The position numbers were made by a program, and so were the translations under genes. 12,903 nucleotides of DNA from Myxococcales bacterium UBA5297 (GTDB lineage Bacteria; Myxococcota; Myxococcia; Myxococcales; UBA5297): positions 19,252 through 32,154 of the forward strand of contig DHSB01000249.1 in the NCBI GenBank assembly GCA_002408385.1, in the 5' to 3' direction. The notes beneath the pieces were generated by a model. The model did no database searches. It was not told the DNA's origin and saw only the letters and a list, made by a program, of their open reading frames with translations. How positions within the stretch are numbered: position 1 is the stretch's first letter; the number at the start of each line of letters is the position of its first letter. Of the stretch, positions 1 through 7,736 are shown piece after piece.

Positions 1-927
1 GCCGGCGAGCGCTACGAGCTGCTCGGCCGCCAGCTCTTCCGCCTTGACTTGCGCCTGGTTGACGCGGTTGGCGACGACCGCGGCCACGGGCATCGCGTCC
101 TGCAAAAGCAGCGTGTGGAAGAAGGCGCTCTCGTCCACGGTCAGCGGATGGGGCGAGGTGACCAGCACGAAGGCCGTCTCCTGCGAGCCGAGCACCTGCT
201 TGACCTTGACCGCGCGCTCCTTGAAGACGTCGTACATCGGCGCGAGCGTGCCGAGGAAGTCGGCGAGCTCCTGCAGCAGGGCGAAACCGGTCAGCCGCGA
301 CAGGGTCCTCACGAAGTAGCCGCCGGTCAGGTTGAGCACCTTCAGGCCGAGGTGGCCCGCCTTGAGCGCCGGGGAGAGCAGCGAGCGCACCCGCTCGTTG
401 CCGATGAAGTCGAGCACGCGGTTCGGCGCGTCGAGAAAGTCGAGCGCGTGGGCGGTCGGCGGCGTATCGAGCACGAGCAGGTCGTAGTCGCGGTTCAGGC
501 GCAGGTCGACCAGCTTCTCCATCGCGATGTACTCCTGGCTGCCGGCCAGCGCCGAGGAGAGCTGCTGGTAGAAACGGCTCCCGAGGATCGCCTCGCGCCG
601 GTCGGCCGGAGCGCGCTTGATGATCAGGTCGTCCCAGGTGCGCTTGAGGTCGAGCATCATCGCGAAGAGCTCGCCCTTCGGCTCGAGGCCGGCGGCGCGC
701 AGCATGTCGGTCGAGATCCGGGTCTCGGCGTTGCCCAATTCGCTCAACCCGAGCGAGGCGGCCAGCCGGCGCGCAGGATCGATGGTGAGCACCAACGCCT
801 TGCGCCCCAGCTGCGCGCCCTTGAGCGCCAGCGCCGCGGAGACGGTCGTCTTCCCGACTCCCCCGGACCCCACACAGACGATCACGCGCTTGCTCGCCAC
901 CACCTGCCCGAGGACGCTGTCGGTCAC
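1..927 (-). CDS. ArsA/Get3-family ATPase, BagB (Rv3680)-like, 3' end cut by window
   Basis: Cytosolic P-loop ATPase of the SIMIBI class, here 309 codons with no stop before the window edge. It opens with a GTG whose last bases form the stop of the preceding ATPase gene (GTGA overlap at 924-927), so the two are translationally coupled. The Walker A is GSGGVGKTT at residues 20-28: the GK(S/T) lysine is present, but the upstream 'signature' lysine of the deviant Walker A (GKGGVGKT) is replaced by serine. Other family landmarks are LTIDPARRLAASLG, a MMLDLKRTW block, SSALAGSQEYIAMEKL and the switch-II-like LDTPPTAHALDFLDAP. From memory these blocks line up closely with mycobacterial Rv3680, half of a Get3-like pair (Rv3679/Rv3680, BagA/BagB). 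An anion-pump role is not supported, since no ArsB or metal-binding cysteine cluster is visible. The substrate is unknown; membrane-protein or envelope handling is inference. Confidence 0.93.
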   Translation of the reverse strand, partial: MTDSVLGQVVASKRVIVCVGSGGVGKTTVSAALALKGAQLGRKALVLTIDPARRLAASLGLSELGNAETRISTDMLRAAGLEPKGELFAMMLDLKRTWDDLIIKRAPADRREAILGSRFYQQLSSALAGSQEYIAMEKLVDLRLNRDYDLLVLDTPPTAHALDFLDAPNRVLDFIGNERVRSLLSPALKAGHLGLKVLNLTGGYFVRTLSRLTGFALLQELADFLGTLAPMYDVFKERAVKVKQVLGSQETAFVLVTSPHPLTVDESAFFHTLLLQDAMPVAAVVANRVNQAQVKAEELAAEQLVALAG

Positions 928-1832
928 GCTGCCTCCAACGCGTCGGCGACCCGCTCGAGCGCTGCGCGGCCGAACTGCTCCGAGAACAGGAACGGCACTG
1001 CGAGCTGCGGCAGCCTCACTTCAAGCGCCAGACGCTCGGCGTAGTGACTCGAAAGCTCGGCCCGCCGCTCCCGGCTCAAGACCGCTCGCGCGAGCCGCTC
1101 TTCGCCCGCCGCCTGCTCGAGTCGCGCACGCTCCTCGGCCGAGAAGCGCGGCGCCACCACGCCGTTGAGGACCAGCGCGGCCCGCGCCATCCCGACGGTC
1201 TCGCGCAGGCCGCGGTCGAGGTCGACCGTCTCGCTTACCGGCATCGACTCGGGGAGGGCCACGAGCACCGCGGCGCTGCGCTGATCGTCGGTCAGCAACC
1301 GGCGCATCTTCGCCGCCTCGTCCGCCAGCGGGCCGGGAGGTACGGTGTCGGTGAGCACCTGAGGCAGCCGCAGCATGCCCAGCCCGTGACCGGTCGCCGG
1401 CGAGTCGAGGATGACCAGGTCGTACCGGAACCGGCCGTCCGGGCCCTTCTCGTCCACGTGGTAGAGCACCTTGCCGAGCATCACCAACTCGGCGAGCGAA
1501 GGGATGGCGCGCAAGAAGTGGCGCACGAAGCGGTTCTCGAAGACCGCGTCGTAGATCGAGCGAAAGCGCAGGACCATCAGCGCGTACTCGCGCAGCGCCT
1601 CGCGGGGCCGGATGTCCACCGCGTCGATGCGCTCGGCAACCGGGCCTATCGAGGCCCCCACCTCCGGCGTGCCGAGCAGGGCGCTGACGCGCTCCTTGGT
1701 ATTGAGCTCGCACACGAGCACCCGCTTGCCCCTGCGTGCGGCGACAAGTGCGAGCGCGGCGCTGATTGTGCTCTTGCCGACGCCGCCCTTGCCGATGACG
1801 GTGAGCAGACGTCTCTCGAAGAGCGAGGCCAT
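924..1832 (-). CDS. ArsA/Get3-family ATPase, BagA (Rv3679)-like
   Basis: A 302-aa P-loop ATPase, first gene of the ATPase pair. The deviant Walker A is complete: GKGGVGKS at residues 14-21, with the signature lysine K15 that normally reaches across a dimer. A switch-II-type LDSPATGHGLGMLRLP block follows the family pattern. I chose ATG at 1830-1832 because it places the P-loop at the usual distance from the N-terminus. The reading frame stays open up to 1982, but that extension shows no conserved sequence. Shine-Dalgarno complementarity before the start is poor. The stop overlaps the GTG of the next ATPase. Because one partner keeps the signature lysine and the other does not, an obligate heterodimer is the natural reading, as known for the mycobacterial BagAB pair. 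The substrate is unknown. Confidence 0.93.
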   Translation of the reverse strand: MASLFERRLLTVIGKGGVGKSTISAALALVAARRGKRVLVCELNTKERVSALLGTPEVGASIGPVAERIDAVDIRPREALREYALMVLRFRSIYDAVFENRFVRHFLRAIPSLAELVMLGKVLYHVDEKGPDGRFRYDLVILDSPATGHGLGMLRLPQVLTDTVPPGPLADEAAKMRRLLTDDQRSAAVLVALPESMPVSETVDLDRGLRETVGMARAALVLNGVVAPRFSAEERARLEQAAGEERLARAVLSRERRAELSSHYAERLALEVRLPQLAVPFLFSEQFGRAALERVADALEAA

Positions 1833-1982
1833 GGGGGCGCAAGGGAACCATCGGCCCCCGACCATGTCAACGGCCCGCAACTGTGCTCTGTCGAGCAAGA
1901 CTCGCCAGGCGATCGGGGCCGGCTTCCGGAGCGGCGGCGGGCTGCAAATCCCCTCGGGCGCGACAGCGCATGGCCAAAGCAC

Positions 1983-2002
1983 GGGGGCGCTCGGGCTCCC
2001 CC
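1983..2002 (-). terminator. Possible hairpin between kinase and ATPase genes
   Basis: Eight-base arms (five G:C pairs, one mismatch, then two further pairs) around a four-base loop lie 12 bases after the stop of the nucleoside kinase gene. There is no U-tract on the transcript strand, so it is at best a weak intrinsic terminator or an attenuating or processing hairpin. The rest of the 181-bp gap (1833-2013) shows no gene and no clear promoter. Confidence 0.3.
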
Positions 2003-2013
2003 CCGCCGGCCGC

Positions 2014-3675
2014 TCAGTAGTGGAAGGCGCTGCCGCCGATGAACTCGCGCAGGATGCTCGTCTGCGGCACCTCCTCCGGGAAGACCGGAACGAACAGCGA
2101 CAGGAAGCGCATCAGCCGGTCGGCCTCGATGAACGAGGGCGAGTCGGTCGGCACCTCGAGCAAGAAGCGCTTGGCGTACGTCTTGAGCACCGCGTGCTCG
2201 TAGACCAGCGCGGTGTTGAAGATGAAGTCGGCCTGCTCCTGGAACGGGAAGATGTGATGCTGCTCGCCGCGCCGTACAAGCGGCCACATTTCGATGGTGC
2301 GCTCGGCGCTGTAGCCGCGGAAGAGCCGGTCGCGCACGATGCGACGCAGCAGCCGCGAGTCGGAGGTGAAGATGCGCTCGTGGTTGTCGATGGTGAGCTG
2401 CGTCAGGGCGCTGATGTAGATGCGGTACTTGTGCTCGTGCGGGATAGAGGCGGTGAGCCGCTCGTTGAGCCCGTGGATGCCCTCGACGACGAGCATGTCG
2501 GTCGGCCCGAGCTGCATGGGGCGCCAGCGCTCCTTGGGCACGCGCTTGCCGGTGTTGAAGTCGTAGCGCGGGGTGTGGACCCTCTCGCCCCGGAGAAGCC
2601 GCTCGAGCTGCTCGTTGAGCAGCGCCAGATCGAGCGCCTCGATGACCTCGAAGTCCGGCTTACCGTCCTCGTCGCACGGGGTCTTGTCGCGGTCGACGTA
2701 GTAGTCGTCGAGCGAGAGGGCGACCGGGCGCACGCCGTTGACCCGTAGCTGCAGCGAGAGGCGCTTGGAGAAGGTCGTCTTGCCGCTCGACGAGGGCCCG
2801 GCGATCAGGGCCAGCCTGGCCTCCTTGCGCTCGACGATGCGGTCGGCGATCTCGGCGATGCGCTTCTCATGCAGCGCCTCGGCGACGCGGACGATCTCGT
2901 TGACCCCGCCGTTGATACACAGCTCGTTGAACTGCCCGACGTCGCCCACCCCGAGGATCTCGTTCCAGCGGCGCGTGTCGCGGTAGACCTTGAAGACCCG
3001 CGGCATGTCCTGGATCTCGTGCCGCTTGGGCGTCGGATCGGGGAAGCGCAGGATGAAGCCGCCGTTGTACGGCCCCAGCTCGAAGCCGCTCAGGCCGCCG
3101 GCGGCCGGAGCGACCGGGTTGTAGAGCGGGGTGTGGGTTCCACCGCCCAGCGAGACGACCGAGACGACCGGGTCGCGCTTGGTCTTGAGCAGCCGGACGC
3201 GCTCGAAGTTGCCCTCGCGTGCGAAGAGGTCACACGCCTCGTCGATATCCATCCGCTCTTCGATGAAGGGGCGGTCCTCGGCGATGATCTCGCGCATGCG
3301 CACGTCGATGGCCCGCAAGACCTCGTCGGAGGGGTGCTCGTTCGACAGCCACTCGAAGAAGTAGGCGTCGCCGAGGGACTGGCCGATCTTCAGCCGCACC
3401 TGAGGGGCGATCTCGTGGGCGGCCTGGACGAGGACGAGCGAGATCGAGCGCCGGTATATCTGCACCCCTTCCCGGCTCTTGTCGTTGACCGGCTTGAGGC
3501 GCGAGGCGCCCCAGATCGGCGTGGCGAGCGAGATGAGCCGGTTGTTGAGGATGGCGCCGAGGATGGGATGTCCTTCAGCGTCCTTGCGTCCGAGGATCGC
3601 CATCACCGGCGTTCCGACCGGAACCAGGTGCTCCGAGAGGCCCTCGACGAGGACCTTGACGATGCGCTGTGCCAT
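2014..3675 (-). CDS. Uridine-kinase-like nucleoside kinase with ThrRS-like N-terminus
   Basis: A 553-aa two-part protein. Residues 1 to about 65 resemble a TGS domain. Residues about 75-240 resemble the second additional (editing-type) domain of threonyl-/alanyl-tRNA synthetases: HEIAP, KIGQSLGDAYFFEW, then a GGGTHTP segment; the canonical HxxxH editing motif is not intact. From about residue 285 comes a phosphoribulokinase/uridine-kinase P-loop domain: Walker A GPSSSGKTT at 293-301, SLDDYYVDRDKTP from 321, HTPRYDFNTGKR near 367, VVEGIHGLN near 396, and a C-terminal RRIVRDRLFRGYSAERT block. Such fusions are known in many bacteria as nucleoside kinases of the Udk group; length fits. Expected activity is ATP-dependent phosphorylation of a nucleoside or similar small molecule in the cytosol, with the substrate uncertain. 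ATG at 3673-3675 is chosen because conserved sequence starts there, with a purine-rich GTAGAGAAA just upstream. Confidence 0.93.
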   Translation of the reverse strand: MAQRIVKVLVEGLSEHLVPVGTPVMAILGRKDAEGHPILGAILNNRLISLATPIWGASRLKPVNDKSREGVQIYRRSISLVLVQAAHEIAPQVRLKIGQSLGDAYFFEWLSNEHPSDEVLRAIDVRMREIIAEDRPFIEERMDIDEACDLFAREGNFERVRLLKTKRDPVVSVVSLGGGTHTPLYNPVAPAAGGLSGFELGPYNGGFILRFPDPTPKRHEIQDMPRVFKVYRDTRRWNEILGVGDVGQFNELCINGGVNEIVRVAEALHEKRIAEIADRIVERKEARLALIAGPSSSGKTTFSKRLSLQLRVNGVRPVALSLDDYYVDRDKTPCDEDGKPDFEVIEALDLALLNEQLERLLRGERVHTPRYDFNTGKRVPKERWRPMQLGPTDMLVVEGIHGLNERLTASIPHEHKYRIYISALTQLTIDNHERIFTSDSRLLRRIVRDRLFRGYSAERTIEMWPLVRRGEQHHIFPFQEQADFIFNTALVYEHAVLKTYAKRFLLEVPTDSPSFIEADRLMRFLSLFVPVFPEEVPQTSILREFIGGSAFHY

Positions 3676-4009
3676 GTCGATTTCTCTACACTGATTCGTC
3701 GAATAGGTCCCGGTGAATCGCGAGGTGCGACGGGCGGGGATGGCCGGCAGCCTCCCGTGCGGCCTCTGCCGCGGCTGCACGGGGACCGTCGGCTCTCGAC
3801 CGTCGCCGTCGAACCGCCGGTTGCCCTTGCGCAACCCTTCTCGAATAATCGGGCGGTCTCGAGCACAGAGAGGAGGCGGTCGTGCTGCCTCGAGCCATTC
3901 CGCCGCCCGCCGGGCGTCAGACCCGGGTCGAAGAAAGATGCAGCGCTCGGTGCCCGGGCGCCGGGCAGCACAGCATGCGCTCCCGGGCCCGTCTGGCACA
4001 GGTGAGCCC
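3676..4009. other. Divergent intergenic region (334 bp)
   Basis: This spacer must hold the promoters of the minus-strand kinase gene and the plus-strand diguanylate cyclase gene. I see no convincing -35/-10 pair in either direction. Visible structure is limited to the 11-bp palindrome at 3694-3704 and a six-base inverted repeat (GGTTGC, six-base loop, GCAACC) at 3819-3836. Reading frames run through it on both strands, but the upstream extensions look like GC-driven open frame rather than conserved protein. Confidence 0.5.
3694..3704. promoter_or_regulatory. 11-bp palindrome upstream of nucleoside kinase start
   Basis: A perfect inverted repeat, ATTCG-T-CGAAT, lies 18-29 bases before the kinase ATG and inside the divergent spacer. 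Its place fits an operator overlapping the 5' UTR or promoter of the kinase gene. Short palindromes also arise by chance, and no second copy was found nearby. Confidence 0.25.
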
Positions 4010-5515
4010 ATGAACCCGCTCGGCTCCTCGCTTCCGGACGACTTTGCGCGCCAGGCGAAGCTCGCCCCGGTGCCGCTCTACCTCAGGTCCATCTTCTCGA
4101 CCTTGCCCGAGCACCTCGCCCTCGACGCCGCGGTGGGCGGCTCGGCCCGCGACCTGCCGCTGGCTGCCCGCCAGCTCGTCAAGCTGAGCCTCATCTCGGA
4201 CCAGCTCGTGCTGCGCGAGGCGAGCCCCGCGCCTTTCGGCGAGCCGCTGCGCCTGACCGTGTCGCGGGCCGAGCGCTCGTACTCGCCGACCCTCGAGGAG
4301 CTCGGCCGCGGCATCACCTACGTCGCGCGACGCATCCTCGAGTCGCTTTTTACCGGACCGGAGTTCAGCGGGCTCATCGAGCGGCTGGCCTTCCAGTCCT
4401 CGAACCTCGCGACACTCAGGTCGATCACCAACTTCATGCTCGAGTCGACCGACGTCGACCAGGCGCTCTACATCATGCTGTCGGGCATCACCTCGGGCTA
4501 TTCGCTCGGCTTCAACCGCGTCGCGCTCTTCATCTGGGACGAAGAGCGCCAGGTCTTGCGCGGCTCGAAGGCGATCGGCCCGTACGACGAGACCGAAGCG
4601 CACCGGATATGGGAGGCCATCGAGTACGAGGACAAGAACATCGAGGCGCTCATCGCCGACTATGCCAACCGCAGGTTCGACACCCGCTTCCAGCAGCACG
4701 TCCAAGGCATCGAATTGAGGCCCTCGGGACTGCCCGACGACGAGGTTTCGCTCGCCCTGACCGCACGCGACCCGGTGCGCTTCCGGCAGGCGGTCTCAAA
4801 GAACCCGGGCCTCGCCCGGCTCGCCCCCGGCGGCGAGTTCATCCTCGCCGTGCTCAAGCCCCACGGCAGCACCCTTGGGCTCATCTTCGCGGACAACCGC
4901 TACAACCGCGCGCCCATCTCCCCGGACCAGCTCGGCTACTTCGGCTTCTTCATCGACCAGACCGCGCTCGTCTGGGAGAACCTCGCCCTGCTTGAGCGCG
5001 TCGCCGCGCTCGCCCGGCAGGACGCGCTGACCGGGGTCCTCTCGCGCCGCGAGCTCGAGTCGCGCATGGCGACCGAGCTTGCGCGCTGTCAACGCCACGA
5101 GCGACCCTGCTCGCTTATCGTGGCGGATATCGACTTCTTCAAGCAGGTCAACGACCGCGGCGGCCACGCGGCCGGAGACGAGATGCTGCGCCGGCTCGGC
5201 TTCCTGTTGCGCTGCACGATGCGCGCGGACGACGTGGTGGGCCGCTGGGGCGGCGACGAGTTCGTCGTGCTGATGCCCGAGACCCGCCGCGAGAGCGCCG
5301 TCAGCGCGGCCGAAAGGCTCGGCCGGCTCGCCCGGCAGATGGATCTCTCGCTGAGCATCGGCGTCGCGGCCTGGCCGCGCGACTGCGCCCAGACCTCGAG
5401 CCTGTTCGAGACCGCGGACGCCTCGCTCTATCGCGCCAAGGCAGAGGGGCGCGGCCGCCTGTGCGCGCCCGGAGAGCCGGCTCTGCGCTTTGCCGACGCC
5501 GACACGCCCGGCTAG
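4010..5515 (+). CDS. GAF-GGDEF diguanylate cyclase
   Basis: A 501-aa cytosolic signalling enzyme expected to make cyclic di-GMP from two GTP. Residues 1 to about 125 are a helical region I cannot assign. A GAF-like sensor spans about 145-325 (TDVDQALYIMLSGITSG, FNRVALFIWDEER, LGLIFADNR, then FFIDQTALVWENLALLE leading into a linker helix). The GGDEF domain starts at about 335: ARQDALTGVLSRRELE, metal-binding VADIDFFKQVNDRGGHAAGDEML, and GRWGGDEFVVLMPE with an exact GGDEF at 414-418. The product-inhibition I-site RxxD is present at 405-408 (RADD), exactly five residues before GGDEF. No transmembrane segment or receiver domain is seen. The start ATG at 4010-4012 has AGGTGA four bases upstream; the frame is open earlier, but that part shows no domain. 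The GAF ligand is unknown. Confidence 0.94.
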   Translation: MNPLGSSLPDDFARQAKLAPVPLYLRSIFSTLPEHLALDAAVGGSARDLPLAARQLVKLSLISDQLVLREASPAPFGEPLRLTVSRAERSYSPTLEELGRGITYVARRILESLFTGPEFSGLIERLAFQSSNLATLRSITNFMLESTDVDQALYIMLSGITSGYSLGFNRVALFIWDEERQVLRGSKAIGPYDETEAHRIWEAIEYEDKNIEALIADYANRRFDTRFQQHVQGIELRPSGLPDDEVSLALTARDPVRFRQAVSKNPGLARLAPGGEFILAVLKPHGSTLGLIFADNRYNRAPISPDQLGYFGFFIDQTALVWENLALLERVAALARQDALTGVLSRRELESRMATELARCQRHERPCSLIVADIDFFKQVNDRGGHAAGDEMLRRLGFLLRCTMRADDVVGRWGGDEFVVLMPETRRESAVSAAERLGRLARQMDLSLSIGVAAWPRDCAQTSSLFETADASLYRAKAEGRGRLCAPGEPALRFADADTPG

Positions 5516-5531
5516 CCGCGGCGCCCAGGGA

Positions 5532-6569
5532 TCAAATGCTCGCGATCTCCTGCAACAGCCGCTCAGTCTCGATGCTGCGGATGCAGTAGGGATTGCAGCC
5601 CAGCTCGCCGAGGCTCGAGGCCATCGCCGAGCAGCCCGCCAGACAGTCGGAGCCGTGAGCGCAGTGCGCGCACTCGCCCGTAAGCAGCTCGCGCTTGCGG
5701 CGAAAGCGCGAGAAGAGCGTCTCCGAGCGCCAGATCCGCTCGAGCGGCTCAAGGCGCAGGTTCGCCTCGACGAACCCGTCGCCCAGCGACAGGCAGCCGA
5801 GCACGTCGCCGTTGGAGCGAATGCCCAGCACCTCGCGGCCGGCCATGCAGCCGCGCCAACTGCCGCACATCGAGGCGAGAGTCGCGTCGAGCGGGTGATA
5901 GCCGAAGTCGTCCATCGGCGACAGCCGCAGCGTCCCCCACCGCGCCGTCCACACCGCGCGCATCCGCTCGACGAACCCGGCGTAGTCTTCCCGGCTCATC
6001 ATCTCCTCGGGCCGGAAGCGCTCCCCGCCCATGTTGGCGAGCTGCACCTGCCAGACGATCGGAGTGCGGTCGAACAGCTCGGCGAACCGCTCGAGCTCGC
6101 CGAGGTTGGCGCGGGTGAAGGTGGTGATCGCGTTGACGTTCGGATGGCCGTCGTCACAGAGCCGATGCAGCAGGTCCATAACCCGGTCGAAGCCGTCGAC
6201 CCCGCGCATCCTTCGGTACGTCTCGGGGCTCGCGCCGTCGACGCTCACGCCGACGATGAACGGGCGCAGCTCGCGCAGCCTCGCGCGCTCCGGCTCGCCG
6301 ATGAGCAGCCCGTTGGTGATCAGGACGAGCCGCATCCCGAGGTCGACGACCGCGGCGCCGATCTCCGACCAGTCCGGACGGATGAGCGCCTCACCCCCGA
6401 TGACGGTGAGCTCCTCGCAGCCGAGCGCGCGCACCTCGCGCAGGATCCTCGCGATCTCCTCGAAGCTCAGCTCGTCCGCCCGAGGCCTGCCCGAGGTCGA
6501 GCCGCAGTGGCCGCATCGCAAATTGCAGGCGTTGGTCACCTCGAGCACCACATCGCGCAGGGGTCGCAT
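5532..6569 (-). CDS. Radical SAM/SPASM maturase-like enzyme, second of pair
   Basis: A 345-aa radical SAM enzyme. The [4Fe-4S]-SAM motif CNLRCGHC (C15, C19, C22) sits at the very N-terminus, followed by VIGGEALIRPD (a GGE motif), TNGLL and VSVDGASPETYRRMRG. The C-terminal SPASM region carries cysteines at 235, 241, 259, 300, 303, 309, 313, 325 and 329, enough for auxiliary Fe-S clusters. This architecture is typical of peptide-modifying enzymes such as PqqE and sactipeptide or cyclophane maturases; heme-pathway enzymes of the NirJ/AhbD type share it. It is clearly a paralogue of its upstream neighbour: both contain WQVQ, an xPMDD block, and a GxWxGxC SPASM entry. Its ATG directly follows the TAG stop of that gene and has a strong GGAGGAG Shine-Dalgarno inside the neighbour's 3' end. 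Its substrate is inferred to be the small protein at 7733-8278. Confidence 0.93.
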   Translation of the reverse strand: MRPLRDVVLEVTNACNLRCGHCGSTSGRPRADELSFEEIARILREVRALGCEELTVIGGEALIRPDWSEIGAAVVDLGMRLVLITNGLLIGEPERARLRELRPFIVGVSVDGASPETYRRMRGVDGFDRVMDLLHRLCDDGHPNVNAITTFTRANLGELERFAELFDRTPIVWQVQLANMGGERFRPEEMMSREDYAGFVERMRAVWTARWGTLRLSPMDDFGYHPLDATLASMCGSWRGCMAGREVLGIRSNGDVLGCLSLGDGFVEANLRLEPLERIWRSETLFSRFRRKRELLTGECAHCAHGSDCLAGCSAMASSLGELGCNPYCIRSIETERLLQEIASI

Positions 6570-7736
6570 CTACTCCTCCGATCGATTCGGGCAGGCCGCG
6601 GCGAGCAGCTCCTGCTGCTCGAGCCGATAGAAGCAGTACTCGTTCTCGGTGGGCCGCTCGCACATCGAATAGAGGATGTCCGGGCAGCCCCCGCGGCACG
6701 CGTGGCCGAACGGGCAGCTCGCGCAGACGCCGCTCAGCTTGCCGAAGCGCTCTTCGAGCAGCTTGCGGCAACGCGCTTCACCACAGATGTCGGCGAGTCG
6801 CTCACGATGCAGGTTGCCGACCGCGCACCCGGGAAAAGCCATCGCCGAGCACGGCGTCACCTCGCCGTTCGCGCGCACGAAGAGGTTGAGCAGCCCACCG
6901 ACGCAGCGCCCCTTCCACGTTCCCCACAACGCCGAGAGCGGCTCGTACAGCGAAGGCATCGCCAGGTCGTCCATGGGGACGATGTTGATGGGCAGCCTCG
7001 CCGTGAACGCGGCCGCCACCTTCTGGCCGAGCCAGTAGTACTGCTCGGGCGAGAGCGTCACCGGGCGCGGGCAGCGCCCCTTCGCGCTCGTCATCTGCAC
7101 CTGCCAGTCGAGCCCGCGGGAGACGCAGAATCCGAGCAGCGCGTCGAGCTCGCCCACGTTGAGCTTGGAGAAGGCGGTGATGAGGCTCAGGGCGAACCCG
7201 GCCGCTTGAAGCTCGTCGATCGCCCGCATGGTCTTCGCATGGCTGCCCGGTCCGCGGATGCGCTCGTGGGCCTCGGGGCTGACGCCGTCGAGGCTGATGG
7301 TGATCAGCTTGATCGGCCGCGCACAGAGCGCGCGCAGGAGCGGCCGGTCGAAGAGCGTGCCGTTGGTGACGAAACGGACGTGAAAGCCGCGCTCGAGCGC
7401 GTCGTCGATGATCCCGACGAAGTCCGGGTGCAGCGTCGCCTCGCCCCCGGTCAGCGACAGCTCGTCGATGCCCAGCGCGCGGGCCTGGTCGAGGAACCCG
7501 CGGATCTCGGCGCGCGACAGCTCGTTGGCCGACTCGCTGCCGGCGTGCGCGTAGCAGTGCAGACACCGCAGGTTGCAGCGCCGCGTGATCTCCAGCTCGA
7601 GGATGAAGGGGCGCGCGTACGTGTACTCGACCGAGCCATCGGCGCGGAAGAACCGCTCCTCGCCGTCGGGCGCGGTCTCGATGCGCAGGCTGTCATCGGC
7701 CGCCAGGCACGGCGTCGCTCGAGGCGCCGAGGTCAC
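6570..7736 (-). CDS. Radical SAM/SPASM maturase-like enzyme, first of pair
   Basis: A 388-aa radical SAM enzyme. A 40-residue N-terminal extension (GEERFFRADGSVEYTYARP) precedes LELEITRRCNLRCLHCYAH with the cluster cysteines C54, C58 and C61. Then come SLTGGEATLHPD, FVTNGTLFD and ISLDGVSPEAHERIRG. The SPASM region has C278, C296 (RANGEVTPC), C338-x2-C341-x5-C347-x3-C351 and C368, a classic auxiliary-cluster pattern. It starts with GTG at 7734-7736, overlapping the TGA of the upstream small protein by four bases (GTGA), so production of enzyme and presumed substrate is coupled. Compared with its paralogue it keeps the N-terminal extension; the two may act on different residues or sequentially. 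The family is PqqE-like by architecture. The actual reaction is not known. Confidence 0.93.
   Translation of the reverse strand: MTSAPRATPCLAADDSLRIETAPDGEERFFRADGSVEYTYARPFILELEITRRCNLRCLHCYAHAGSESANELSRAEIRGFLDQARALGIDELSLTGGEATLHPDFVGIIDDALERGFHVRFVTNGTLFDRPLLRALCARPIKLITISLDGVSPEAHERIRGPGSHAKTMRAIDELQAAGFALSLITAFSKLNVGELDALLGFCVSRGLDWQVQMTSAKGRCPRPVTLSPEQYYWLGQKVAAAFTARLPINIVPMDDLAMPSLYEPLSALWGTWKGRCVGGLLNLFVRANGEVTPCSAMAFPGCAVGNLHRERLADICGEARCRKLLEERFGKLSGVCASCPFGHACRGGCPDILYSMCERPTENEYCFYRLEQQELLAAACPNRSEE

Noticed and set aside
1833..1982. N-terminal extension of the first ATPase
   Set aside because: The frame is open but the added 50 residues show no conserved sequence and would displace the P-loop from its usual N-terminal position.
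49..2042. Plus-strand open frames opposite the two ATPase genes
   Set aside because: The minus strand carries clear P-loop proteins in this stretch; the plus frames show only low-complexity Arg/Glu/Ala sequence.
3676..4009. N-terminal extensions of the kinase and diguanylate cyclase into the divergent spacer
   Set aside because: They overlap each other on opposite strands, lack domain content, and better starts with ribosome-site-like sequence exist at 3675 and 4010.
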